A stretch of DNA of 64,000 nt from Liopterus haemorrhoidalis. Taxonomy: Eukaryota > Arthropoda > Insecta > Coleoptera > Dytiscidae. A program made the position numbers and the translations under genes. This document shows positions 49,401-61,800 of this stretch, one piece after another; the first letter of the stretch is position 1; each line of letters opens with the position of its first letter. The DNA lies in the NCBI GenBank assembly GCA_963971575.1, contig OZ020616.1, positions 25,451,120 through 25,515,119 on the forward strand, read 5' to 3'. The notes below the pieces were generated by a model. It made no database searches. It was not told where the DNA came from and saw only the letters and a program-made list of their open reading frames with translations.

Positions 49401-50909
49401 AGGGGTCCCTCTTACGATTTTTCGACTTTTGGCCATTTTTAAGGGTTTTGTTTAATGATACATGCTTTTGTATAAGTTTGGTTATTAAGGCCCATATTTT
49501 CTTCGACTAAAATGGACTTGAGGAACTCAAAAATTTAAACCAGATGTCCCTACTTTTTACCGATATTGAGATATAATTTTTTGAAAAATTAAATTTTATT
49601 CCAAATGTTCAAAATTTTTCAAATTTTTTTTTTGCTTAAAATATGTTTTAAAATGTGCTTTTACCATACTTCAGACCCGAAAACTTCAAAAATTCCAACC
49701 GCAGGTCCCTATCTCTTTTAGTTTTTGAAATACATGTTCATATTTTCTCTGTTCATTTTTTTGAAAAAAAAAAAGTTTTCCTACTACAGTCCAAAATACG
49801 GCCTTTAGGTAATTTTGGGGTGAGGATTAACAAAAAAATATTTAAAAAAATCAAGAGGCCTTAGTTTTTGAGTTATAGTCAATTTTAGGTACTATTTTCC
49901 GATATAGTCAATTTTAGGTACTTTTTTCCCGATTTACTCAAAAACAGTTGGCCAAAATCCAAAATGAACCTTATTTTTGTGATTTACGGCCCAATGTGTA
50001 TCAATTTTGAGAAAAATCCGAAATATTTTTTTTGTAAAAATTCGCGATTTCTTATCGAAGGGGTCCCCCTTACGATTTTTCGATTTTTTGCCATTTTGAA
50101 GGGTTTTGTTAATGATACATGCTTTTGTATAAGTTTGGTTATTAAGGCCCATATTTTCTTCGACTAAAATGGACTTGAGGAACTCAAAAATTTAAACCAG
50201 ATGTCCGTACCTTTTACCGTTATTGAGATATAATTTTTTGAAAAATTAAATTTTATTACAAAAATTTCAAAATTTTTCAAATTTTTTTTTGCTTAAAATA
50301 TGTTTTAAAATGTGCTTTTACCATACTTCAGACCTTAAAACTTCAAAAATTCCAACCGCAGGTCTCTATCTCTTTTAGTTTTTGAAATACATGTTCATAT
50401 TTTCTCTGTTCATTTTTTTGAAAAAAAAAAGTTTTCTTTATACAGTCCAAAATATGGCCTTTAGGTAACTTTGGGGTGAGGATTAATAAAAAAATATTTA
50501 AAAAAATCAAGAGGCCTTAGTTTTTGAGTTATAGTCAATTTTAGGTACTATTTTCCGATATAGTCAGTTTTAGGTACTTTTTTTCCGATTTACTCAAAAA
50601 CAGTTGGCCAAAATCCAAAATGAACCTTATTTTTGTGATCTACGGCCCAATGTGTATCAATTTTGAGAAAAATCCGAAATATTTTTTTTTTGTAAAAATT
50701 CGCGATTTCTTATCGAAGGGGTCCCTCTTACGATTTTTCGATTTTTTGCCATTTTTAAGGGTTTTGTTTAATGATACATGCTTTTGTATAAGTTTGGTTA
50801 TTAAGGCCCATATTTTCTTCGACTAAAATGGCCTTGAGGAACTCAAAAATTTAAACCAGATGTCCCTACTTTTTACCGTTATTGAGATATAATTTTTTGA
50901 AAAATTAAA
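42743..50909 (-). repeat. Twenty-unit duplication, first copy (offset 13091)
   Basis: This stretch matches 55834-64000 at an offset of about 13091 bp throughout; phase markers differ by 13089-13092. The copies differ just upstream, where 42737 reads gtccccgttacg and 55828 reads gtccctcttacg, which places the left end. The right end is beyond the window. The offset equals 20 units minus the 168-bp deletion plus one 94-bp gain. Nearly all rare variants are shared, including cttatttccgat (46513 and 59603), gccacttttaaggg (46711 and 59802) and cctaacacagtcc (47712 and 60804). Confidence 0.82.
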
Positions 50910-53340
50910 TTTTATTACAAAAATTTCAAAATTTTTCAAATTTTTTTTTTGCTTAAAATATGTTTTAAAATGTGTTTTACCATACTTCAGACCTTAAAAC
51001 TTCAAAAATTCCAACCGCAGGTCCTTATCTCTTTTAGTTTTTGAAATACATGTTCATATTTTCTCTGTTAATTTTTTTGAAAAAAAAAAGTTTTCCTAAT
51101 ACAGTCCAAAATATGGCCTTTAGGTAATTTTGGGGTGAGGATTAATAAAAAAATATTTAAAAAAATCAAGAGGCCTTAGTTTTTGAGTTATAGTCAATTT
51201 TAGGTACTATTTTCCGATATAGTCACTTTTAGGTACTTTTTTTCTGATTTATTCAAAAACTGTTGGCCAAAATCCAAAATGAACCTTATTTTTGTGATCT
51301 ACGGCCCAATGTGTATCAATTTTGAGAAAAATCCGAAATATTTTTTTTTGTAAAAATTCGCGATTTCTTATCGAAGGGGTCCCCCTTACGATTTTTCGAT
51401 ATTTTGCCATTTTGAAGAGTTTTGTTTAATGATACATGCTTTTGTATAAGTTTGGTTATTAATGCCCATATTTTCTCCGACTAAAATGGACTTGAGGAAC
51501 TCAAAAATTTAAACCAGATGTCCCTACCTTTTACCGTTATTGAGATATAATTTTTTGAAAAATTAAATTTTATTACAAAAATTTCAAAATTTTTCAAATT
51601 TTTTTTTTGCTTAAAATATGTTTTAAAATGTGCCCTTACCATATTTCGGACCTAAAAACTTCAAAATTTCCAACCGCAGGTCCCTATCTCTTTTAGTTTT
51701 TGAAATACATGTTCATATTTTCTCTGTTAATTTTTTTGAAAAAAAAAAGTTTTCCTACTATAGTCCAAAATATGGCCTTTAGGTAATTTTGGGGTGAGGA
51801 TTAATAAAAAAATATTTAGAAAAATCAAGAGGCCTTAGTTTTTGAGTTATAGTCAATTTTAGGTACTATTTTCCGATATAGTCACTTTTAGGTACTTTTT
51901 TTCTGATTTATTCAAAAACTGTTGGCCAAAATCCAAAATGAACCTTATTTTTGTGATCTACGGCCCAATGTGTATCAATTTTGAGAAAAATCCGAAATAT
52001 TTTTTTTTGTAAAAATTCGCGATTTCTTATCGAAGGGGTCCCCCTTACGATTTTTCGATTTTTTGCCATTTTGAAGAGTTTTGTTTAATGATACATGCTT
52101 TTGTATAAGTTTGGTTATTAATGCCCATATTTTCTCCGACTAAAATGGACTTGAGGAACTCAAAAATTTAAACCAGATGTCCCTACCTTTTACCGTTATT
52201 GAGATATAATTTTTTGAAAAATTAAATTTTATTACAAAAATTTCAAAATTTTTCAAATTTTTTTTTTGCTTAAAATATGTTTTAAAATGTGCCCTTACCA
52301 TATTTCGGACCTAAAAACTTCAAAATTTCCAACCGCAGGTCCCTATCTCTTTTAGTTTTTGAAATACATGTTCATATTTTCTCTGTTAATTTTTTTGAAA
52401 AAAAAAAGTTTTCCTACTATAGTCCAAAATATGGCCTTTAGGTAATTTTGGGGTGAGGATTAATAAAAAAATATTTAGAAAAATCAAGAGGCCTTAGTTT
52501 TTGAGTTATAGTCAATTTTAGGTACTATTTTCCGATATAGTCACTTTTAGGTACTTTTTTTCTGATTTATTCAAAAACTGTTGGCCAAAATCCAAAATGA
52601 ACCTTATTTTTGTGATCTACGGCCCAATGTGTATCAATTTTGAGAAAAATCCGAAATATTTTTTTTTGTAAAAATTCGCGATTTCTTATCGAAGGGGTCC
52701 CCCTTACGATTTTTCGATTTTTTGCCATTTTGAAGGGTTTTGTTTAATGATACATGCTTTTGTATAAGTTTGGTTATTAAGGCCCATATTTTCTTCGACT
52801 AAAATGGACTTGAGGAACTCAAAAATTTAAACCAGATGTCCCTACCTTTTACCGTTATTGAGATATAATTTTTTGAAAAATTAAATTTTATTACAAAAAT
52901 TTCAAAATTTTTCAAATTTTTTTTTTGCTTAAAATATGTTTTAAAATGTGCTTTTACCATACTTCAGACCTTAAAACTTCAAAAATTCCAACCGCAGGTC
53001 TCTATCTCTTTTAGTTTTTGAAATACATGTTCATATTTTCTCTGTTCATTTTTTTGAAAAAAAAAAAGTTTTCTTTATACAGTCCAAAATATGGCCTTTA
53101 GGTAACTTTGGGGTGAGGATTAATAAAAAAATATTTAAAAAAATCAAGAGGCCTTAGTTTTTGAGTTATAGTCAATTTTAGGTACTATTTTCCGATATAG
53201 TCAGTTTTAGGTACTTTTTTTCCGATTTACTCAAAAACAGTTGGCCAAAATCCAAAATGAACCTTATTTTTGTGATCTACGGCCCAATGTGTATCAATTT
53301 TGAGAAAAATCCGAAATATTTTTTTTTTGTAAAAATTCGC
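44750..53340 (-). repeat. Duplicated block alpha, copy 2
   Basis: This is the counterpart of 18.7-26.25 kb, overlapping the first copy of the 13.09-kb duplication. It includes one unit (about 49305-49964: cgacttttggcc, accgatattg, ttccaaatgttc, cagacccgaaaac) that has no partner in copy 1. After about 53340 the two stop matching: copy 1 continues with gtccctcttacg at 26270, this copy with a gatattttgcc and gaagagtttt unit. Confidence 0.7.
47998..48189 (-). repeat. Out-of-register unit junction, 94-bp gain (copy 2)
   Basis: The same scar as at 21661, base for base around the joint: 'ggcccatatttt' at 48080-48091 is followed directly by 'cccccttacg' at 48092. It lies 26431 bp from the first scar and 13091 bp from the third. 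An identical breakpoint three times means one event that was later copied, not three events. Confidence 0.88.
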
Positions 53341-55834
53341 GATTTCTTATCGAAGGGGTCCCCCTTACGATTTTTCGATATTTTGCCATTTTGAAGAGTT
53401 TTGTTTAATGATACATGCTTTTGTATAAGTTTGGTTATTAATGCCCATATTTTCTCCGACTAAAATGGACTTGAGGAACTCAAAAATTTAAACCAGATGT
53501 CCCTACCTTTTACCGTTATTGAGATATAATTTTTTGAAAAATTAAATTTTATTACAAAAATTTCAAAATTTTTCAAATTTTTTTTTTGCTTAAAATATGT
53601 TTTAAAATGTGCCCTTACCATATTTCGGACCTAAAAACTTCAAAATTTCCAACCGCAGGTCCCTATCTCTTTTAGTTTTTGAAATACATGTTCATATTTT
53701 CTCTGTTAATTTTTTTGAAAAAAAAAAGTTTTCCTACTATAGTCCAAAATATGGCCTTTAGGTAATTTTGGGGTGAGGATTAATAAAAAAATATTTAGAA
53801 AAATCAAGAGGCCTTAGTTTTTGAGTTATAGTCAATTTTAGGTACTATTTTCCGATATAGTCAATTTTAGGTAATTTTTTTCCGATTTACTCAAAATCAG
53901 TTGGCCAAAATCCAAAATGAACCTTATTTTTGTGATCTACGGCCCAATGTGTATCAATTTTGAGAAAAATCAAAAATATTTTTTTTTGTAAAAATTCGCG
54001 ATTTCTTATCGAAGGGGTCCCTCTTACGATTTTTCGACTTTTTGCCATTTTTAAGGGTTTTGTTTAATGATACATGCTTTTGTATAAGTTTGGTTATTAA
54101 GGCCCATATTTTCTTCGACTAAAATGGACTTGAGGAACTCAAAAATTTAAACCAGATGTCCCTACTTTTTACCGATATTGAGATATAATTTTTTGAAAAA
54201 TTAAATTTTATTCCAAATGTTCAAAATTTTTCAAATTTTTTTTTTGCTTAAAATATGTTTTAAAATGTGCTTTTACCATACTTCAGACCTTAAAACTTCA
54301 AAAATTCCAACCGCAGGTCCCTATCTCTTTTAGTTTTTGAAATACATGTTCATATTTTCTCTGTTCATTTTTTTGAAAAAAAAAAAAGTTTTCCTACTAC
54401 AGTCCAAAATAAGGCCTTTAGGTAATTTTGGGGTGAGGATTAACAAAAAAATATTTAAAAAAATCAAGAGGCCTTAGTTTTTGAGTTATAGTCAATTTTA
54501 GGTACTATTTTCCGATATAGTCAATTTTAGGTACTTTTTTCCCGATTAACTCAAAAACAGTTGGCCAAAATCCAAAATGAACCTTATTTTTGTGATTTAC
54601 GGCCCAATGTGTATCAATTTTGAGAAAAATCCGAAATATTTTTTTTGTAAAAATTCGCGATTTCTTATCGAAGGGGTCCCCCTTACGATTTTTCGATATT
54701 TTGCCATTTTGAAGAGTTTTGTTTAATGATACATGCTTTTGTATAAGTTTGGTTATTAAGGCCCATATTTTCTTCGACTAAAATGGACTTGAGGAACTCA
54801 AAAATTTAAACCAGATGTCCCTACCTTTTACCGTTATTGAGATATAATTTTTTGAAAAATTAAATTTTATTACAAAAATTTCAAAATTTTTCAAATTTTT
54901 TTTTTGCTTAAAATATGTTTTAAAATGTGCTTTTACCATACTTCAGACCTTAAAACTTCAAAAATTCCAACCGCAGGTCTCTATCTCTTTTAGTTTTTGA
55001 AATACATGTTCATATTTTCTCTGTTCATTTTTTTGAAACAAAAAAAAGTTTTCTTTATACAGTCCAAAATGAACCTTATTTTTGTGATCTACGGCCCAAT
55101 GTGTATCAATTTTGAGAAAAATCCGAAATATTTTTTTTTTTAAAATTCGCGATTTCTTATCGAAGGGGTCCCCGTTACGATTTTTCGATTTTTTGCCATT
55201 TTTAAGGGTTTTGTTTAATGATACATGCTTTTGTATAAGTTTGGTTATTAAGGCCCATATTTTCTTCGACTAAAATGGACTTGACGAACTCAAAAATTTA
55301 AACCAGATGTCCCTACCTTTTACCGTTATTGAGATATAATTTTTTGAAAAATTAAATTTTATTACAAAAATTTCAAAATTTTTCAAATTTTTTTTTTGCT
55401 TAAAATATGTTTTAAAATGTGCCCTTACCATATTTCGGACCTAAAAACTTCAAAATTTCCAACCGCAGGTCCCTATCTCTTTTAGTTTTTGAAATACATG
55501 TTCATATTTTCTGTTAATTTTTTTGAAAAAAAAAAGTTTTCCTAATACAGTCTTAAATATGGCCTTTAGGTAATTTTGGGGTGAGGATTAATAAAAAAAT
55601 ATTTAAAAAAATCAAGAGGCCTTAGTTTTTGAGTTATAGTCAATTTTAGGTACTATTTTCCGATATAGTCAATTTTAGGTAATTTTTTTCCGATTTACTC
55701 AAAAACAGTTGGCCAAAATCCAAAATGAACCTTATTTTTGTGATCTACGGCCCAATGTGTATCAATTTTGAGAAAAATCCGAAATATTTTTTTTTTGTAA
55801 AAATTCGCGATTTCTTATCGAAGGGGTCCCTCTT
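53340..55834 (-). repeat. Mosaic stretch with a shortened unit
   Basis: Phase markers 53917, 54577, 55069 and 55725. Neighbouring units combine markers that belong to different places elsewhere: gagaaaaatcaaaaat as near 34.1 and 37.4 kb, cgactttttgcc with ttccaaatgttc as near 31.6 kb, and gtgatttacgg as near 32.1 kb followed by gatattttgcc. This lies between the two copies of the 13.09-kb duplication. It also contains cagtcttaaatatgg (about 55549) and a T12 tract missing the usual G (about 55130-55141). Confidence 0.65.
55063..55070 (-). other. 168-bp internal deletion at an 8-bp repeat
   Basis: The unit here measures 492 bp instead of about 660. 'acagtccaaaat', normally followed by 'atggcc', leads straight into 'gaaccttattttt', normally preceded by 'ggccaaaatccaaaat'. 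In the previous unit the two 'tccaaaat' sites lie at 54403 and 54571, 168 bp apart. The missing length equals that distance, so this is a deletion between short direct repeats. It removed the AGGCCT site and the doubled 20-bp motif from this unit. Confidence 0.9.
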
Positions 55835-58800
55835 ACGATTTTTCGATTTTTTGCCATTTTTAAGGGTTTTGTTTAATGATACATGCTTTTGTATAAGTTT
55901 GGTTATTAAGGCCCATATTTTCTTCGACTAAAATGGACTTGAGGAACTCAAAAATTTAAACCAGATGTCCCTACCTTTTACCGTTATTGAGATATAATTT
56001 TTTGAAAAATTAAATTTTATTACAAAAATTTCAAAATTTTTCAAATTTTTTTTTTGCTTAAAATATGTTTTAAAATGTTTTTTACCATACTTCAGACCTT
56101 AAAACTTCAAAAATTCCAACCGCAGGTCCCTATCTCTTTTAGTTTTTGAAATACATGTTCATATTTTCTCTGTTAATTTTTTTGAAAAAAAAAAGTTTTC
56201 CTAATACAGTCCAAAATATGGCCTTTAGGTAATTTTGGGGTGAGGATTAATAAAAAAATATTTAAAAAAATCAAGAGGCCTTAGTTTTTGAGTTATAGTC
56301 AATTTTACGTACTATTTTCCGATATAGTCACTTTTAGGTACTTTTTTTCTGATTTATTCAAAAACTGTTGGCCAAAATCCAAAATGAACCTTATTTTTGT
56401 GATCTACGGCCCAATGTGTATCAATTTTGAGAAAAATCCGAAATATTTTTTTTTGTAAAAATTCGCGATTTCTTATCGAAGGGGTCCCCGTTACGATTTT
56501 TCGATTTTTTGCCATTTTTAAGGGTTTTGTTTAATGATACATGCTTTTGTATAAGTTTGGTTATTAAGGCCCATATTTTCTTCGACTAAAATGGACTTGA
56601 GGAACTCAAAAATTTAAACCAGATGTCCCTACCTTTTACCGTTATTGAGATATAATTTTTTGAAAAATTAAATTTTATTACAAAAATTTCAAAATTTTTC
56701 AAATTTTTTTTTTGCTTAAAATATGTTTTAAAATGTGTTTTACAATACTTTAGACCTTAAAACTTCAAAAATTCCAACCGCAGGTCCCTATCTCTTTTAG
56801 TTTTTGAAATACATGTTCATATTTTCTCTGTTAATTTTTTTGAAAAAAAAAAGTTTTCCTAATACTGTCCAAAATATGGCCTTTAGATAATTTTGGGGTG
56901 AGGATTAATAAAAAAATATTTAAAAAAATCAAGAGGCCTTAGTTTTTGAGTTATAGTCAATTTTAGGTACTATTTTCCGATATAGTCAATTTTAGGTACT
57001 TTTTTTCTGATTTATTCAAAAACTGTTGGCCAAAATCCAAAATGAACCTTATTTTTGTGATCTACGGCCCAATGTGTATCAATTTTGAAAAAAATCCGAA
57101 ATATTTTTTTTTGTTAAAATTCGCGATTTCTTATCGAAGGGGTCCTTCTTACGATTTTTCGATTTTTTGCCATTTTTAAGGGTTTGGTTTAATGATACAT
57201 GCTTTTGTATAAGTTTGGTTATTAAGGCCCATATTTTCTTCGACTAAAATGGACTTGAGGAACTCAAAAATTTAAACCAGATGTCCCTACTTTTTACCGT
57301 TATTGAGATATAATTTTTTGAAAAATTAAATTTTATTACAAAAATTTCAAAATTTTTCAAATTTTTTTTTTGCTTAAAATATGTTTTAAAATGTACTTTT
57401 ACCATACTTCAGACCTTAAAACTTCAAAAATTCCAACCGCAGGTTCCTATCTCTTTTAGTTTTTGAAATACATGTTCATATTTTCTCTGTTCATTTTTTT
57501 GAAAAAAAAAAGTTTTCCTACTATAGTCCAAAATATGGCCTTTAGGTAATTTTGGGGTGAGGATTAACAAAAAAATATTTAAAAAAATCAAGAGGCCTTA
57601 GTTTTTGAGTTATAGTCAATTTTAGGTACTATTTTCCGATATAGTCAATTTTAGGTAATTTTTTTCCGATTTACTCAAAAACAGTTGGCCAAAATCCAAA
57701 ATGAACCTTATTTTTGTGATCTACGGCCCAATGTGTATCAATTTTGAGAAAAATCCGAAATATTTTTTTTTGTAAAAATTCGCGATTTCTTATCGAAGGG
57801 GTCCCCGTTACGATTTTTCGATTTTTTGCCATTTTTAAGGGTTTTGTTTAATGATACATGCTTTTGTATAAGTTTGGTTATTAAGGCCCATATTTTCTTC
57901 GACTAAAATGGACTTAAAGAACTCAAAAATTTAAACCAGATGTCCCTACCTTTTACCGTTATTGAGATATAATTTTTTGAAAAATTAAATTTTATTACAA
58001 AAATTTCAAAATTTTTCAAATTTTTTTTTTGCTAAAAATATGTTTTAAAATGTGTTTTACAATACTTTAGACCTTAAAACTTCAAAAATTCCAACCGCAG
58101 GTCCCTATCTCTTTTAGTTTTTGAAATACATGTTCATATTTTCTCTGTTAATTTTTTTGAAAAAAAAAAGTTTTCCTTATACAGTCCAAAATAAAGCCTT
58201 TAGATAATTTTGGGGTGAGGATTAATAAAAAAATATTTAAAAAAATCAAGAGGCTTTAGTTTTTGAGTTATAGTCAATTTTAGGTACTATTTTCCGATAT
58301 AGTCACTTTTAGGTACTTTTTTTCTGATTTATTCAAAAACTGTTGGCCAAAATCCAAAATGAACCTTATTTTTGTGATCTACGGCCCAATGTGTATCAAT
58401 TTTGAGAAAAATCCGAAATATTTTTTTTTGTAAAAATTCGCGATTTCTTATCGAAGGGGTCCCCGTTACGATTTTTCGATTTTTTGCCATTTTTAAGGGT
58501 TTTGTTTAATGATACATGCTTTTGTATAAGTTTGGTTATTAAGGCCCATATTTTCTTCGACTAAAATGGACTTGAGGAACTCAAAAATTTAAACCAGATG
58601 TCCCTACCTTTTACCGTTATTGAGATATAATTTTTTGAAAAATTAAATTTTATTACAAAAATTTCAAAATTTTTCAAATTTTTTTTTTGCTTAAAATATG
58701 TTTTAAAATGTTTTTTACCATACTTCAGACCTTAAAACTTCAAAAATTCCAACCGCAGGTCCCTATCTCTTTTAGTTTTTGAAATACATGTTCATATTTT

Positions 58801-61800
58801 CTCTGTTAATTTTTTTGAAAAAAAAAAGTTTTCCTAATACAGTCCAAAATATGGCCTTTAGGTAATTTTGGGGTGAGGATTAATAAAAAAATATTTAAAA
58901 AAATCAAGAGGCCTTAGTTTTTGAGTTATAGTCAATTTTAGGTACTATTTTCCGATATAGTCACTTTTAGGTACTTTTTTTCTGATTTATTCAAAAACTG
59001 TTGGCCAAAATCCAAAATGAACCTTATTTTTGTGATCTACGGCCCAATGTGTATCAATTTTGAGAAAAATCCGAAATATTTTTTTTTGTAAAAATTCGCG
59101 ATTTCTTATCGAAGGGGTCCCCGTTACGATTTTTCGATTTTTTGCCATTTTTAAGGGTTTTGTTTAATGATACATGCTTTTGTATAAGTTTGGTTATTAA
59201 GGCCCATATTTTCTTCGACTAAAATGGACTTGAGGAACTCAAAAATTTAAACCAGATGTCCCTACCTTTTACCGTTATTGAGATATAATTTTTTGAAAAA
59301 TTAAATTTTATTACAAAAATTTCAAAATTTTTCAAATTTTTTTTTTGCTTAAAATATGTTTTAAAATGTGTTTTACAATACTTTAGACCTTAAAACTTCA
59401 AAAATTCCAACCGCAGGTCCCTATCTCTTTTAGTTTTTGAAATACATGTTCATATTTTCTCTGTTAATTTTTTTGAAAAAAAAAAGTTTTCCTAATACAG
59501 TCCAAAATATGGCCTTAAGGTAATTTTGAGGTGAGGATTAATAAAAAAATATTGAAAAAAATCAAGAGGCCTTAGTTTTTGAGTTATAGTCAATTTTAGG
59601 TACTTATTTCCGATATAGTCAATTTTAGGTACTTTTTTTCCGATTTACTCAAAAACAGTGGGCCAAAATCCAAAATGAACCTTATTTTTGTGATCTACGG
59701 CCGAATGTGTATCAATTTTGAGAAAAATCCGAAATATTTTTTTTTGTAAAAATTCGCGATTTCTTATCGAAGGGGTCCTTCTTACGATTTTTCGATTTTT
59801 TGCCACTTTTAAGGGTTTTGTTTAATGATACATGCTTTTGTATAAGTTTGGTTATTAAGGCCCATATTTTCTTCGACTAAAATGGACTTGAGGAACTCAA
59901 AAATTTAAACCAGATGTCCCTACTTTTTACCGATATTGAGATATAATTTTTTGAAAAATTAAATTTTATTCCAAATGTTCAAAATTTTTCAAATTTTTTT
60001 TTTGCTTAAAATATGTTTTAAAATGTGTTTTACAATACTTTAGACCTTAAAACTTCAAAAATTCCAACCGCAGGTCCCTATCTCTTTTAGTTTTTGAAAT
60101 ACATGTTCATATTTTCTCTGTTAATTTTTTTGAAAAAAAAAAGTTTTCCTAATACAGTCCAAAATATGGCCTTAAGGTAATTTTGAGGTGAGGATTAATA
60201 AAAAAATATTGAAAAAAATCAAGAGGCCTTAGTTTTTGAGTTATAGTCAATTTTAGGTACTATTTTCCGATATAGTCAATTTTAGGTACTTTTTTTCTGA
60301 TTTATTCAAAAACTGTTGGCCAAAATCCAAAATGAACCTTATTTTTGTGATCTACGGCCCAATGTGTATCAATTTTGAGAAAAATCCGAAATATTTTTTT
60401 TTGTAAAAATTCGCGATTTCTTATCGAGGGGTCCTTCTTACGATTTTTCGATTTTTTGCCATTTTTAAGGGTTTTGTTTAATGATACATGCTTTTGTATA
60501 AGTTTGGTTATTAAGGCCTATATTTTCTTCGACTAAAATGGACTTGAGGAACTCAAAAATTTAAACCAGATGTCCCTACCTTTTACCGTTATTGAGATAT
60601 AATTTTTTGAAAAATTAAATTTTATTACAAAAATTTCAAAATTTTTCAATTTTTTTTTTTCCTTAAAATATGTTTTAGAATGTGCTTTTACCATACTTCA
60701 GACCTTAAAACTTCAAAAATTCCAACCGCAGGTCCCTATCTCTTTTAGTTTTTGAAATACATGTTCATATTTTCTGTTAATTTTTTTGAAAAAAAAAAGT
60801 TTTCCTAACACAGTCCAAAATATAGCCTTTAGGTAATTTTGGGGTGAGGATTAATAAAAAAATATTTAAAAAAATCAAGAGGCCTTAGTTTTTGAGTTAT
60901 AGTCAATTTTAGGTACTATTTTCCGATATAGTCACTTTTAGGTACTTTTTTTCTGATTTATTCAAAAACTGTTGGCCAAAATCCAAAATGAACCTTATTT
61001 TTGTGATCTACGGCCCAATGTGTATCAATTTTGAGAAAAATCCGAAATATTTTTTTTGTAAAAATTCGCGATTTCTTATCGGAGGGGTCCCACTTACGAT
61101 TTTTCGATTTTTTGCCATTTTTAAGGGTTTTGTTTAATGATACATGCTTTTGTATAAGTTTGGTTATTAAGGCCCATATTTTCCCCCTTACGATTTTTCG
61201 ATTTTTTGCCATTTTGAAGGGTTTTGTTTTATGATACATGCTTTTGTATAAGTTTGGTTATTAAGGCCCATATTTTCTTCGACTAAAATGGACTTGAGGA
61301 ACTCAAAAATTTAAAACAGATGTCCCTACCTTTTACCGTTATTGAGATATAATTTTTTGAAAAATTAAATTTTATTACAAAAATTTCAAAATTTTTCAAA
61401 TTTTTTTTTGCTTAAAATATGTTTTAGAATGTGCTTTTACCATACTTCAGACCTTAAAACTTCAAAAATTTCAACCGCAGGTCCTTATCTCTTTTAGTTT
61501 TTGAAATACATGTTCATATTTTCTCTGTTAATTTTTTTGAAAAAAAAAAGTTTTCCTAATACAGTCCAAAATATGGCCTTTAGGTAATTTTGGGGTGAGG
61601 ATTAATAAAAAAATATTTTAAAAAATCAAGAGGCCTTAGTTTTTGAGTTATAGTCAATTTTAGGTACTATTTTCCGATATAGTCACTTTTAGGTACTTTT
61701 TTTCTGATTTATTCAAAAACTGTTGGCCAAGATCCAAAATGAACCTTATTTTTGTGATCTACGGCCCAATGTGTATCAATTTTGAGAAAAATCCGAAATA

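Noticed and set aside
49655..50152. Short frames at 49655-49864, 49934-50152 and 49964-50167 (the last two also at 63024 and 63054)
   Set aside because: They are satellite sequence in frames opened by single-base indels, with no start context or conserved product.
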